DNA of 64,000 nt from Apoda limacodes (GCA_946406115.1 OX291551.1:8122001-8186000), one strand, 5' to 3'. Numbered from the stretch's first letter, positions 11,640 to 21,115 are shown. Notes: generated from the sequence alone by a model not told the origin. A program made the numbers and translations.

Positions 11640-12270
11640 TAGTTGTAAGTTTCTGTCTCGTAACTACGTTTTGAGTTGGGTGTATGGTATTGTTACAATT
11701 GGTTCGGGTCCAATTATTTTAGTGCCCGATCCTCTGTTTGCCAACTGATCCGCCGCATCATTGCCTAGAGACCCACTGTGACTACGTATCCATTAAAGAG
11801 TAACCCGATTCTACAACTCAATTATTTGCAGTTCACAGTGACACTGCACGATTAGTCCACTGTTGATGCAGTTGTTATGCAGCGGCACTGTCAGAAATGG
11901 TGCATCACTTATGGTTCTAGACAGGACCGCTTTTGCAGCTCGGGTGATCCTAACACATTCTGCGTGGAATATGGTGTTGAGCGCACCTAAGCTCGTTGAT
12001 ATGTTGATGTTCAGGTCTTAGGAGAATACTCCTGCTCCCGTCCCTGACTCTGTTTTAGAGCTATCAGTGTAGATTCTAACTTAATGTATGTCAGAGCTAT
12101 CCTTTTCTTCTTCAAGAAGCTGGATACGGTATCTTTTGTTGTTGACGCAGGTATTTGGGAGGATGTCACATGTTGCTTCTATCATTGCCTTGCCTTAAGA
12201 CATGCATGAGTGATTTCGTTGTCATGCATCTATCTAAAAGTTTCCATTTGATGCCTTGATGTCGTGGCCA
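11640..12270 (-). pseudogene. Decayed RNase H domain of a non-LTR retrotransposon
   Basis: Minus-strand translation gives, with stops and frame changes, IYTDSSKTESGTGAGVFS, then GALNTIFHAECVRITRAAKA, and then a C-terminal stretch HSGSLGNDAADQLANRGSG followed by a GPEPI..IPYTQLK motif. This is the layout of the RNase H domain carried by some I/R1/Jockey-like elements: a TDGSK-like start (here TDSSK) and a C-terminal HSG..GN..AD box. No upstream reverse transcriptase is attached; the sequence upstream on this strand is a different element. Non-functional. Confidence 0.7.
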
Positions 12271-12289
12271 TTTCTTAGAATTGATTATT

Positions 12290-13320
12290 TCAAGATGTGA
12301 CCAACCATTTTATGAAATGTGAGCATTTTATGATATACATGATATAGCCAACTAAAACTGGCCATATCGTTATAACGTCAACGTTTAATGATGTAAATCC
12401 ACGTTTTGCCATAAAATTAATGTCGGGTGTTTATAATATAAAATAAAAATATCAAAGAAGAAACATATTTATTGCTCAACGCTCAGTTTTTTTTTCAAAT
12501 TACAGTTCTCAGTACAATTATGTGCTATACATGTTTGAAAACATCTGTTCTGCATCCTCTAAAATAACACAAATTTTCACAAAAATAAGGGATCTTAGAA
12601 AAGTAATAATTTACTTAAACATGAACACTTATTTGTAGTTTCAGTCTTTATAAATTAGCACAAGTGATCACATCCTTAAAAGTTTGAATAAATCTTAGGT
12701 CTTAAGTATTTTGAATTGACTAGGTGTAATTCATTGGGACATCTTCACTAGCATATGCAGTAAAAATAAAATCGGAAACCGTTTCATAAAATTTTACTGT
12801 CTCCACCAACACTACGCTGTTTTCCTTCTACACGCTCTGCAGTATTAGTTATTACGACCTCATTACTAGCATCTGTTGTTAAATAATTATCAGCGACCGT
12901 TACAATAATATGAGACTTTCAGGAATATTACACCCTTTTAATATCGATTTCGGGTCAGAACCAAACATTGCTCGGTAAGAGATCTGCCAATAATGCGATA
13001 GTACGAGGAGTTTTGTAGTGCTGAATGAAATAACAACCTACTAAAACACTGTTGTTTCATTGCACTTCTCATTTTCCATTTGAACATTATTATTAGCTTT
13101 TAATGCAGAATAATTGTTTGCCGCCATGATGCATTACAAAAACAAAGCGATATCAGCGCCTCTGCCAGTGGATAATGTAACTATTTTACGATATGATCAC
13201 ATGTTTGACTATAATATCATGAAATAGTTGTGCATTAAGCTGGTCATATCGTTAAATGCTGAGCAGTAATTTATCTGGCTAAACTATATCATGATGTGGC
13301 CAATGGGTACGGTTCTCGTA
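12290..13320 (-). mobile_element. Decayed DNA transposon with protein remnants, class unknown
   Basis: The outer ends carry inverted CATGATATAG motifs (near 12339 and 13290) and subterminal GG[C/T]CATATCGTTA blocks. Inside, on the minus strand, are coding remnants: a short ORF from about 13127 beginning MAANNYSALKANNNVQMENE, a patch reading KTPRTIALLADLLPSN, and an ORF reading VTVADNYLTTDASNEVVITN before a stop near 12790. Parts of the right end recur at 20890-21115, so this is a family. I cannot place it in a transposase superfamily. Confidence 0.45.
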
Positions 13321-13561
13321 AATTGTTTTAAATATAAAACTTATAGATGTAGATGCCATCGAGTCGTACACAACGAGAAGATCTTTTTGATGATCTCTTT
13401 GGATTGAATTTGACTTATTACTTAGTCATATAATAATATTAATTATAATATATTGTGGTTTTACGAAATTTATATGGACGTAATTTTAAATGAAATGGAA
13501 ATGTATAAAATAAACATCAAAAATTAAAATAGAACTTTTAGAGTTAGTTTTCATAAAAAAA

Positions 13562-13684
13562 ATGGGTAAACGTATTACCGCAGAGTAAAGAACCGTACGT
13601 ATTACTAAATTCAAAAAGTTGAATGTTTATCATTGCGAGATCTTGTCGCTTAAAGCAATTGCACAAAAAATGCGTGTGTCTTGA
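13562..13684 (+). pseudogene. Tc1-like transposase N-terminal helix-turn-helix remnant
   Basis: From ATG 13562 the frame reads MGKRITAE, a TAA, then RTVRITKFKKLNVYHCEILS and LKAIAQKMRVS before a second stop. The opening and the spacing of the K-A-I-A-Q-K-M-R-V-S helix match the DNA-binding helix-turn-helix that starts many Tc1/mariner transposases. No catalytic domain follows. Short and damaged; the assignment is from memory of the family. Confidence 0.4.
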
Positions 13685-13978
13685 GTTGCTATATAACTAA
13701 GCAGTATATTATATATCTGTTACCTTTTTAAAATGTTCAAATTTATAATTAAAAAATCATCTTCTGTTAGTGACCGCAGAATTCGAAAAGAAGTCGATGA
13801 AGTGACTTAAACTTCATACACAATGTTGCATTTGTGTGTAAAAGTGTTATTATTATTTACCATTTATCTTTAGGTTCTCACGGTAACAGACATTTTGCAA
13901 GCGAACCACAGCGGAGCTAGTAAATAAATAAAATTATTGCAATTTTTTGCTTAATGATAAATTAACACTTTCCATTAG

Positions 13979-14036
13979 GGTTAGGTAGTGTTAAAATAGA
14001 TGATGCAAGTTATTATCAGCACGGGATCCAAGGAGA
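13979..14036 (+). CDS. Candidate 58-nt internal exon
   Basis: A pyrimidine-containing acceptor (CACTTTCCATTAG, ending at 13978) and a consensus donor (GGAGA|GTAAGTA, at 14036/14037) bound 58 nt. The segment is open in one frame as LGSVKIDDASYYQHGIQG. Both splice sites are good, and the composition is more codon-like than the flanks. No neighbouring exon could be linked and I do not recognise the peptide, so this is a suggestion only. Confidence 0.25.
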
Positions 14037-14189
14037 GTAAGTACCTGATTCTAATAATTTAGTATCCTTTCTATCTGTTTTAAGCTGTTTTTTTTTTATC
14101 ATGATCCACAGTAAAACAGTATTTGTAATGTGAAGCCATTCTTTGAAATAATAATTATCTTCGGGTTGTTTTACTTGTATGTTGTGGTT

Positions 14190-14336
14190 AATTTGATGTA
14201 TGCGGCACCATGACCAGCGCGGCGCGCAGGCATCGGCGGCGGTAGCGGCGACACTCGTGACTCGGCTGCCGTTGTTCCTGGTTTCCCCGTTTGTTCAAAA
14301 ACCGATGAAATTGACGATGTCGGTCGTGATCAATTA
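14190..14336 (-). other. GC-rich exon-like island
   Basis: About 65% GC in an AT-rich setting. On the minus strand two frames are open. One gives an 88-codon ORF (14454-14188) rich in Arg and His. The other, from a TGA near 14333, reads SRPTSSISSVFEQTGKPGTT followed by AAESRVSPLPPPMPARRAGH and looks more like protein. No convincing acceptor was found. It may be an exon of an unknown gene or a CpG-rich repeat fragment. Confidence 0.25.
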
Positions 14337-14454
14337 GTTGAATACACAGTAAATACCTATATATTTGTGTAAAAATATTAAGTAAGCTAAGTTCATATTT
14401 AATGGAATCTAAGTTTTGGTATGTTTTTACAATCACGTTGGATAAAGTTTTCAA

Positions 14455-15039
14455 AAAATAAGTACTTAGTTTACATGCATACTTTCTCTTCCTAAAATAA
14501 CTGTAAACTAAGGGCCTGTGCGGTAATTGTCATAACATTATTATTCTTTTTAAGAAGCTGAAAATGGTGCTGCTTAATTAGCAAGTGTGTTGAGAAATTA
14601 AAAAAACTGTAAAGTAAAAGACAATTGTCTTTACCGCACAAGTGAGTGATGAACGATATTAAGATGCAGTTAAGGCTACTTTATAAGCAAGTGTGTTAAA
14701 ATATTGTTATGATGTCTCCGCATGATGTATTAAACTAAAAACTTAATACTAAAAGGACTATGAAATTTAAATTTAACTCTCTAGCTATATTAATATATAG
14801 AAATGTTTACCCAAAGTTAAGTGAATATTACAAGCAAAGTTTGTTAATAAATCATTCTGACAGGTATTACTTTGCGTCTTCTTCTTAACCTAAATTTATG
14901 CCTAAAATACCCTTCAGTCACGCCCTTATTGTTGTATGTTTAAAATAAATTACTTACTTATGTAGAAAACAATTGTGATGTCGAGTTTATTCCTTTTAAG
15001 ACTAGTGAAAAGTCAACATTAAAATCAATCAAGTGCGAG
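14455..15039. other. Unassigned sequence with a small internal duplication
   Basis: GCAAGTGTGTT[G/A]A.AA.ATT occurs near 14581 and 14688 about 107 bp apart. Nothing else is supported. Confidence 0.35.
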
Positions 15040-15136
15040 TCAGGCTCACAAAGACAAAGACCTCTTTGATGCTTGGATAGACAGAAGGACAGTAATATAG
15101 ACAGACCGTTGGTACCCTATGGATACGGAACCCTAA
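15040..15136 (+). repeat. Internally deleted copy of the GGTTCCGTA dispersed repeat
   Basis: Starts with CAAGTGCGAGTCAGGCTC, goes straight to GGATAGACAGAAGGACAG, and ends GGATACGGAACCCTAAAAA. Both termini of the family are present with the middle missing; compare 16720-17303. Confidence 0.6.
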
Positions 15137-15483
15137 AAAATAAGAATGAAGTATCTGTTGAATGCTAAGATCTTTTAAATTCATATATTTTTTTTAAACT
15201 GATTTATTTTCCTCTTGTAGTGATTAAATAATAGAAAAATCCTCTAATGAAAATAGAAAAAAATATCATTGCACAAATGATCCCTCTAAAAACTTAAATA
15301 GCTGGTTGGCAAGAACAACGGCGCTATTGAAAATCAGCTATTTAAAAGAATTGTTTTTAAGATTTTTTAATGTTCTATTGAATATCTCATTGTAAATATG
15401 TAAAATTTCACTACCTACTCAAATTATTAGGTAGAGAGAAACATAACAAAGTGTGTATATCAAACGTATATAGAACTATAGTA

Positions 15484-15510
15484 GGGTGGTTCCACAAAAT
15501 TTGGTTAACT
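15484..15510 (+). repeat. Left terminal inverted repeat
   Basis: 27 bp starting GGGTGGTTCCAC, identical to the reverse complement of 18191-18217. Confidence 0.85.
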
Positions 15511-15663
15511 TGGTGTTTGCATCTATATTTACAATTATATTAATCTTATTTATTATTTGTAATTACTAAGCGATATTACAAAGTTCATTTAATTTGGACA
15601 CTCACTTTGGTATATATCACAATATTTTTTATTCCCAAAAATCGACATTTCGCACCTTAAATA

Positions 15664-16054
15664 TCAGGCCCTAGCCATGTAAAATTTCCCAAATTAAGTT
15701 AAAGTTCCACCTTAATTTTAATTCTATTATAGTTATTGGACTCAATTCAGCGTGAACACATTTACTATTACATCACTAACTTTATCATTACGATTTAAAT
15801 TGAAATAAAAATATTTTTCACTACATTATTTCAAGTCAAAAAATGTAAGCGATAAATAATATCAGGCCCTAGCCACTTATGAAATTTAAAAATACGCGGC
15901 ATAAGGCGGTTTCCACAAATTGCTCATTCGAAAGCAACGATGTGAAATTTGCTGTAAAAACGAACTATGCTGCGTCGGCCATTTTGTTGTTAGTGCGGTC
16001 GCCGACTTTGCCGCGGACACACGTGCTGTGCCAGTCAAACTCTCAGGCCCTAGG
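15664..16054 (+). promoter_or_regulatory. Three left-end motifs TCAGGCCCTAG
   Basis: TCAGGCCCTAG occurs at 15664, 15862 and 16043, all in the same orientation. The first two share a longer context (ATATCAGGCCCTAGCCA). The third runs directly into GTAAGT, forming a consensus splice donor at 16053/16054. Repeated subterminal motifs of this kind in DNA transposons are usually transposase-binding sites; that role is inferred. Confidence 0.6.
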
Positions 16055-16200
16055 TAAGTCGTTTTAAAGATAGTAAATTAATAATTGTTCTCATTATTAA
16101 TTGTATGTTTGAGCTTTCTCTGCCTTGTTATTATAATCACCTGTTTGTTTTGATGATTTTTAAATATAATAAGTTTTATAATAACATTTAGCTTTGTTTT

Positions 16201-16270
16201 GTCAGTCCCTAGACCGTCAGGCCCTCGTCGTAAAAGTGCCTAGGGCCTGACGCAACAGCTAGGGACTGAC
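16201..16270. promoter_or_regulatory. 70-bp palindrome built from four motif copies
   Basis: The order is GTCAGTCCCTAG (16201), GTCAGGCCCTCG (16216), a 12-nt loop, CTAGGGCCTGAC (16240), CTAGGGACTGAC (16259). Each arm holds one GTCCC-type and one GGCCC-type motif, so the arms mirror each other. It ends 55 bp before the ATG at 16326, a natural place for an autoregulatory operator or promoter, though that is inference. Confidence 0.6.
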
Positions 16271-16719
16271 GGTCATATTGTGTGATCTATGGTTTTAAAT
16301 TAAAAAGCCGTATTTGTTGTAGAATATGGCGCCTAGAAAGAAAAAAATATTGTCTAAAGAAGAAATCGCAATAAAAAGTCAGAACAAGCAAAGAGACGGT
16401 TGGAAAAAATTAAAAATGACCCTTTTTACTGGCAGAGTACAAAGAAAATGAACGACTGAAATATCTAAAAAAAAAGGGTCAAAGGAAATTTGTAAAGAAC
16501 ATGACTCCACGTTAACACAGAAAAGCACGAAAAAAATGGACAGTCTACTCATCAGAGTATAGAAAAAAACAAAAGGTTTGTAGAAATACTGATAAATACA
16601 TGCAGCAAAATACGCCGCCGTCATCGGACGAGGAAAGTATTTCTGACGTTCCTGTAATAAATGAGGAAAGAAGCGCTGAAGCGAGAAGAAGTAGTATTGC
16701 TCAACGGAAGAAAAAAAAA

Positions 16720-17303
16720 CCGGCCCAGTGCGAGTTGGACTCGCGCACCGAGGGATCCGTACCTACCACCATTCATATAATCTACAAACAAAAGCAAAAA
16801 TATTTTTATATTTGTGTTGATTGATTGAAAGGTAAATTGCGGTTTACGATTTATGACGAATTAAAAAAAAACTACTTACTAGATCTTGTTCAAACCAATT
16901 TTCGGTGGAAGTTTGCATGGTAATGTACATCATATTTTTTTTTTAGTTTTATCATTCTCTTATTTTAGAAGTTACAGGGGGGGCACACATTTTACCACTT
17001 TGAAAGTGTCTCTCGCGCAAACTATTCAGTTTAGAAAAAAATTATATTTGAAACCTCAATATCATTTTTGAAGACCTATCCCACACGCATGGGATTGATG
17101 AAAAAAAAAAATTTTTAAGCTTCAGTTCTAAGTATGGGGAACCCCAAAAATTTATTGTTTTTTTTTCTATTTTTGTGTGAAAATCTTAATGCGGTTCACA
17201 GAATACATCTACATAAGTTTTTAACAGTATAGCTCTTATAGTTTTGGAAAAAAGACGCTGTGACAGACGTCCGGACAGACAGACAGTCCCCTAAAATAGA
17301 ACC
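16720..17303 (+). repeat. Full-length GGTTCCGTA dispersed repeat inserted in the transposon gene
   Basis: Begins CCGGCCCAGTGCGAGTTGGA, then GCACCGAGGGATCCGTACC, and runs to a GACAGACGTCCGGACAGACA tail. It separates two parts of one basic reading region, so it arrived after the transposon gene. Fragments of the same family lie at 15.0, 40.7, 51.3, 54.6, 56.5 and 60.8 kb. Confidence 0.65.
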
Positions 17304-17324
17304 TAGAAACTTGAAAATAGAATA

Positions 17325-17849
17325 ATGAAGAGGAAAAATTTAGTCATTGATGATTTAAGGAAAAAACTTGCAATAGAACAACAAAGAAAAAAAAGACTGA
17401 AACGTAGGATGATAAAAGTAGAGAAAGCACTCACACCAAAAAGTAAAATTGAAAAAATGGCAAAACACCCTAATCAGAAAACAGAATTGGTAAGAAAAGC
17501 ATTGTTTGGCGAGAATTTTCTGGCACAAATTTTAGAAAAAAAATTGAAACACACCAAAAAAAAGCCTGCTTATAAACGATTTTCTCCAATGGCACATAAA
17601 TATAAGATATGGAGATTTGGAAAGAAAGCTATTACAAACAAAAGGATGGGATTTAATCATACAAAATATAAAGCTAAATGCAACAGAAAGAGACTTGAAG
17701 AAATTATTCACAGGTTTTATGAAGATGACAACAATAGTCGTTGTGCGGCAGGAAAAAAAGAATGCATTACTCTCAGAAAAATAAAAAACAAAGAAGATAT
17801 TTACTGGATTTCCTACCTCAATATAATTGAGTATTTTGGATATTTTTAA
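17325..17849 (+). CDS. 174-residue basic protein, second half of the transposon gene
   Basis: An uninterrupted ORF starting MKRKNLVIDDLRKKLAIEQQ. Residues 1-35 form a Lys/Arg-rich amphipathic helix or coiled coil. Residues 36-120 continue highly basic with VRKALFGENFLAQILEKKL. Residues 125-155 contain RFYEDDNNSRCAAGKKECIT, a compact Cys-containing block. The last 20 residues (YWISYLNIIEYFGYF) look like out-of-family read-through, so the original protein was probably longer. No catalytic DDE/D triad is visible; a DNA-binding N-terminal half of a transposase is the most economical reading. The ATG at 17325 is simply the first after the inserted repeat. Confidence 0.5.
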   Translation: MKRKNLVIDDLRKKLAIEQQRKKRLKRRMIKVEKALTPKSKIEKMAKHPNQKTELVRKALFGENFLAQILEKKLKHTKKKPAYKRFSPMAHKYKIWRFGKKAITNKRMGFNHTKYKAKCNRKRLEEIIHRFYEDDNNSRCAAGKKECITLRKIKNKEDIYWISYLNIIEYFGYF

Positions 17850-18008
17850 GATTTGGACTGATTATAGATTTAAGATTGTAAATACGTACAGAATTACTTA
17901 TAATTGGACTGTTTATAATAACAATAAGTTATAATATGAGAGGTATTTGATTTTGTTTTGGTTAATTTTGCAATAAAAATGTGATTAAACATAACAGCCG
18001 TATTTGGC

Positions 18009-18040
18009 GTCAGTCCCTAGCATGTCTCGTCAGTCCCTAG
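18009..18040 (+). promoter_or_regulatory. Two right-end motifs GTCAGTCCCTAG
   Basis: Copies at 18009-18020 and 18029-18040, 20 bp apart and in the same orientation; a decayed third (TGACTGGCCCTTTTAG) follows near 18087. All right-end copies are of the GTCCC type, whereas the left end uses GGCCC. Confidence 0.6.
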
Positions 18041-18190
18041 AACACTAATTTATAAAAAACGTAAATTACTCCTAAAATACTCCTAATGACTGGCCCTTTT
18101 AGATACAACAAAGCAGATGTTATTCCCACATTATGGAATAAAAATTAACTGTTATCATATAAAAATATCTCCGTTCAAAAAAAGCCCAAG

Positions 18191-18217
18191 AGTTAACCAA
18201 ATTTTGTGGAACCACCC
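18191..18217 (-). repeat. Right terminal inverted repeat
   Basis: Exact reverse complement of 15484-15510. Confidence 0.85.
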
Positions 18218-18443
18218 AGACTTAAGATTTTTGTTTTGCCTTAAACTATTTGAAAGTACATACTTGATGTATTGAACTAATTGAATGCGCGGTTTTCTGT
18301 ATACCTTTCGGTTTACCTGTGAGAACTCTCGATTTAGATAAACGTATTATATCAAGTTATAAAATGGCATTTTTTTTTAATTGACTCACAAATATGGATT
18401 TTTGAACTAAAAACCTATCTTATTAAAAACAATATAGTATTTA

Positions 18444-18922
18444 CAGTAAAACCCGCTTAATACGATCACGCTTAATACGATTTCCCGTATAATAGTTCCT
18501 GCAACTTGATGCATGTTTCCATAGAATTTGTCACGCTAATACGATTAGTAACCCGTTTATTACGCTATCTGGCCCTGGATTTAAACTTAACTTAATTTAA
18601 AAAGCATAGTCACTGAAGGTAAAGACGAATGTATTGTATTTTTTTGATGAAAAATTACAAACAAAAAATCTAACAAAGTTTGCTAACGAGCTTCTGCTAA
18701 AAGTCTGCATCAAAATATCTTCGGAAATGTGATTATTTTAAGTATTTTAATTTTAAAAATATGTAAATGATGTATTGTGAGCGTAATGTGATAATTAAAC
18801 ACACAACATTAGTACAGTAGTAGTAATATGTTTTATTTTCGCTATCCCGCTTAATACGCTTTCCCGCTTAAGATGCGTTTTTGGCTGGGTCCCTATGAAA
18901 TAGTCTTAAGCGGGTTTTACTG
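18444..18922. mobile_element. Tigger/pogo-like MITE with TA target duplication
   Basis: Both ends read inwards CAGTAAAACCCGCTTAA (17 bp), and TA flanks each side (18442-18443, 18923-18924). These are the hallmarks of pogo/Tigger elements. Internal CGCTTAATACG[A/C]TTTCCCG repeats occur near both ends (about 18468 and 18852). 479 bp, non-coding. Confidence 0.85.
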
Positions 18923-19040
18923 TAGTTATAGCACTTAGTCCACCCTAAAAGATCATCCTGAATATTGGAGATTTTTTTTTATCGGATGAGTAGTTTCATA
19001 CATTACATCCAACATATAAACTTATAACGTCTTTGTATGC

Positions 19041-19214
19041 TTAAAGTTAAATATTGGCTATGTTTTAATTTCTTTTATGTTCTTAATGTGTTTGCAGTCA
19101 GGTTTTTTTTTATTTATTTATTTTCGTTTAACGTACCTCCTCGAAGTTGGAAGCCAATAGCTAAAATTCACGTACAACAGCATGTGACTTACAAAACCCT
19201 AAGTATACCCTTGC
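19041..19214 (+). repeat. Left arm of a long-range inverted repeat
   Basis: AAAGTTAAATATTGGCTATG.., TTTGCAGTC.GG, TCGAAGTTGGAAGCCAATAG and TTACAAAACCCTAAG all recur in inverse order on the minus strand at 22034-22197. Arms are about 165 bp, roughly 85-90% alike by eye. Another partial copy lies near 22262-22315. Confidence 0.65.
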
Positions 19215-19229
19215 TTTTTTTTTTTTAAA

Positions 19230-21115
19230 CAAAAAATTGATATTTACTTGCGTGAGTTGAGTGCATATTAGGGCATGAATATCGGAATCTCGGAATATCG
19301 AAATCCCGAAATATCGGAACGTTAAGTCCGATATTATAATTCCGATACTGAGTAGTCCAATATCGTAATATCGGAATTAGTCAAATATTGCTTAAATTTT
19401 AAAATAAGACGTAAACGGTGCCAGCCTGCGCTCCGTTGTGCGGGCGATTTGATGTTGTCACACTACCTTCTTATTGAGCTGCTAAATAATTACAGAATGC
19501 TATTACAGCTTTTGTTCTATTTTCTACCCAAGTCCTACAAACTGCCATACAGAACCCATTACACTATCCACGAACAGGCAAGTGGCTTAAAAAAAAATCT
19601 TAGGGGGGCCGAGTGCCCGAAATCATAGTAAAACTATAAAATATTAGGGCTCAGCGCCGCAGACACTTAACATTTGGGGTCACGAGCACCCTAAGCCACC
19701 ATAGAGTCGGCGCTTCTGCTAACGAAGGGCAAGGACGAGAGTATTGAAAGGCAAATCTACACTTCGTACAACGTCGCCTCGCCTTGAACAACTTCCGAAC
19801 TTTGTCAGTTATTGTCCCCAAGTTAAAGGGAGGCAGTCTCTAGATTTTTTGACTGGTGGTAAATATAGTATTTAGCAGACACAATATTGAAATTCGTGTT
19901 CAGTAAACTTGAGAAACAAAACACATTATCTTAATATATCTCGCTATGAACTTGCAAAGCTTAATACAAAAGATGACAATAATTAGTAGTAGTACCATTC
20001 CTACCTTTATAATTCTTAAAGTTTCTATTGGCTTCAAAAGGCGACAAATTTTTCAAACCAACGAGTAAAAAAGTATATAATGCGTATGCATGTCCTGAAC
20101 CTCAAATATAATACTGAGGAGCTGTCATAGAAACAAAGACTATGTTGAGGTAGTTTTATTACTTTCCAATTAAAGTAACTAACTAACCAACCACTACAAG
20201 GTGTGATATGACTTTTGACCAAGAATTTGAGAAAATCTGAAAAAATAGGAAGGTTTTGCCTGTGGATGGCAATTTTTACCTTTTTGAAATTATAATAGCT
20301 TAATAACTTGTATGCGACAAAACCAGAAGGAGGGATTAGTGTATATATAACATGCGTACAGAGCGTTTTTAATATACATAAGTTTTGCCATAGTGTTAAA
20401 GATAAGTGTGTTTTTCGTCAGCTGGATATTTTTGATGCATTGTCCGAAGTTTGCTTTTGCTAGAAGCCTGAAGAAGAAGAAGAAGAGTAGCGGAGTGGAG
20501 AAGTTTCTATGAACGCATTATGAATAAAATAGTTGGATTTCTAAAAAATAAATAAATATTACAGGATTAGTAGTTTTATTATCTTGTTAATTTTTTTTTC
20601 AATTTTTTATTAAGTATTTTAGTGAATTTATTTCAGAAGGTATTTTTAATTTAGATTCTGTTCATAGTATGTGCTATTTTTTAAAAATATTTATCAAAAT
20701 TGATTTTGGTTTTATGTTTGTTTTTTATAGTTTAATCACAGATTTTTTTTTTTATGTTGATTACATAAAGACATTAATTTAAAACATCTTGTAACTAATA
20801 CAACTTTATGAAAAATATGTTCAAAATATTAAAATCTAATATCGGAAATCAATATCGGAATTGAAAACCTTCGGATATTACATGCCCTAGTGCATACAAA
20901 AACAAAGCGACTTGAGCGTCTCTACCGGTGGATAATGTAACTATTTTAGGATATGATCACTAATGTTTGTCAATATCATGAAGTAGTCCATCGTTTTGCC
21001 GTTCATATCGTCAAACGTTGAGTTTCATTGATTTGGCTAGCGGGTACTTATATCATGAAATATGACCATTTCGGTCATCATGGTCGGATACATCATGGAG
21101 TGATCAATCGGGCCG
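19230..21115 (+). repeat. Second copy of the 12.3-13.3 kb transposon family, split by a hAT
   Basis: 19230-19268 and 20890-21115 are the two parts. The right part (ACAAAAACAAAGCGACTTGA, GGTGGATAATGTAACTATTT, GATATGATCAC, ATATCATGAA) matches 13134-13310 almost throughout. The remainder of that family is missing on the left. Confidence 0.55.
19269..20889. mobile_element. Non-autonomous hAT-like element, 1621 bp
   Basis: Ends are inverted TAGGGCATG[A/T]ATATC-like sequences. The flanking 8-mers GTGCATAT (19261-19268) and GTGCATAC (20890-20897) agree at 7 of 8 positions, the target duplication length of hAT elements. The left subterminal 120 bp repeats AATATCGGAAT several times in both orientations, typical of hAT transposase-binding regions. 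I found no transposase domain; ORFs inside are short. Confidence 0.75.

Larger units (their letters stand above)
16326..17849 (+). pseudogene. Basic coiled-coil protein of the 15.5-18.2 kb transposon, broken
   Basis: The frame opens MAPRKKKILSKEEIAIKSQN and stops at 16449-16451. In other frames it continues as LAEYKENERLKYLKKKGQRK, then a RKKWTVYSSEYRKKQK patch, then MQQNTPPSSDEESISDVPVI and RSSIAQRKKKK up to about 16719. A 584-bp dispersed repeat interrupts, and coding resumes at about 17325. The first part is Lys/Arg-rich and helical, the middle is an acidic Ser-rich linker. From memory this order resembles uncharacterised multi-copy insect proteins; I cannot verify that. At least two frameshifts and one in-frame stop make this copy non-functional. 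Confidence 0.5.
15484..18217 (+). mobile_element. 2.7-kb DNA transposon with perfect 27-bp TIRs, class not recognised
   Basis: The terminal inverted repeats at 15484-15510 and 18191-18217 are identical over 27 bp (GGGTGGTTCCACAAAATTTG..). Inside are nine TCAG[G/T]CCCTAG-like motifs and the remains of a very basic protein (16326-17849), itself split by a younger repeat. Target duplication is not evident: flanks read ..TATAGTA and AGACTTAA... I could not match the TIR start or the protein to a named superfamily from memory. Perfect TIRs next to a frameshifted gene suggest a non-autonomous copy mobilised in trans fairly recently. Confidence 0.75.

Noticed and set aside
15879..16067. 62-codon plus-strand ORF in the transposon leader
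   Set aside because: It overlaps two motif copies and a likely 5' UTR splice donor; no motif or conserved pattern.
15481..18225. A target site duplication for the 2.7-kb transposon
   Set aside because: Flanking bases (..CTATAGTA and AGACTTAA..) do not match at any length from 2 to 8 bp.
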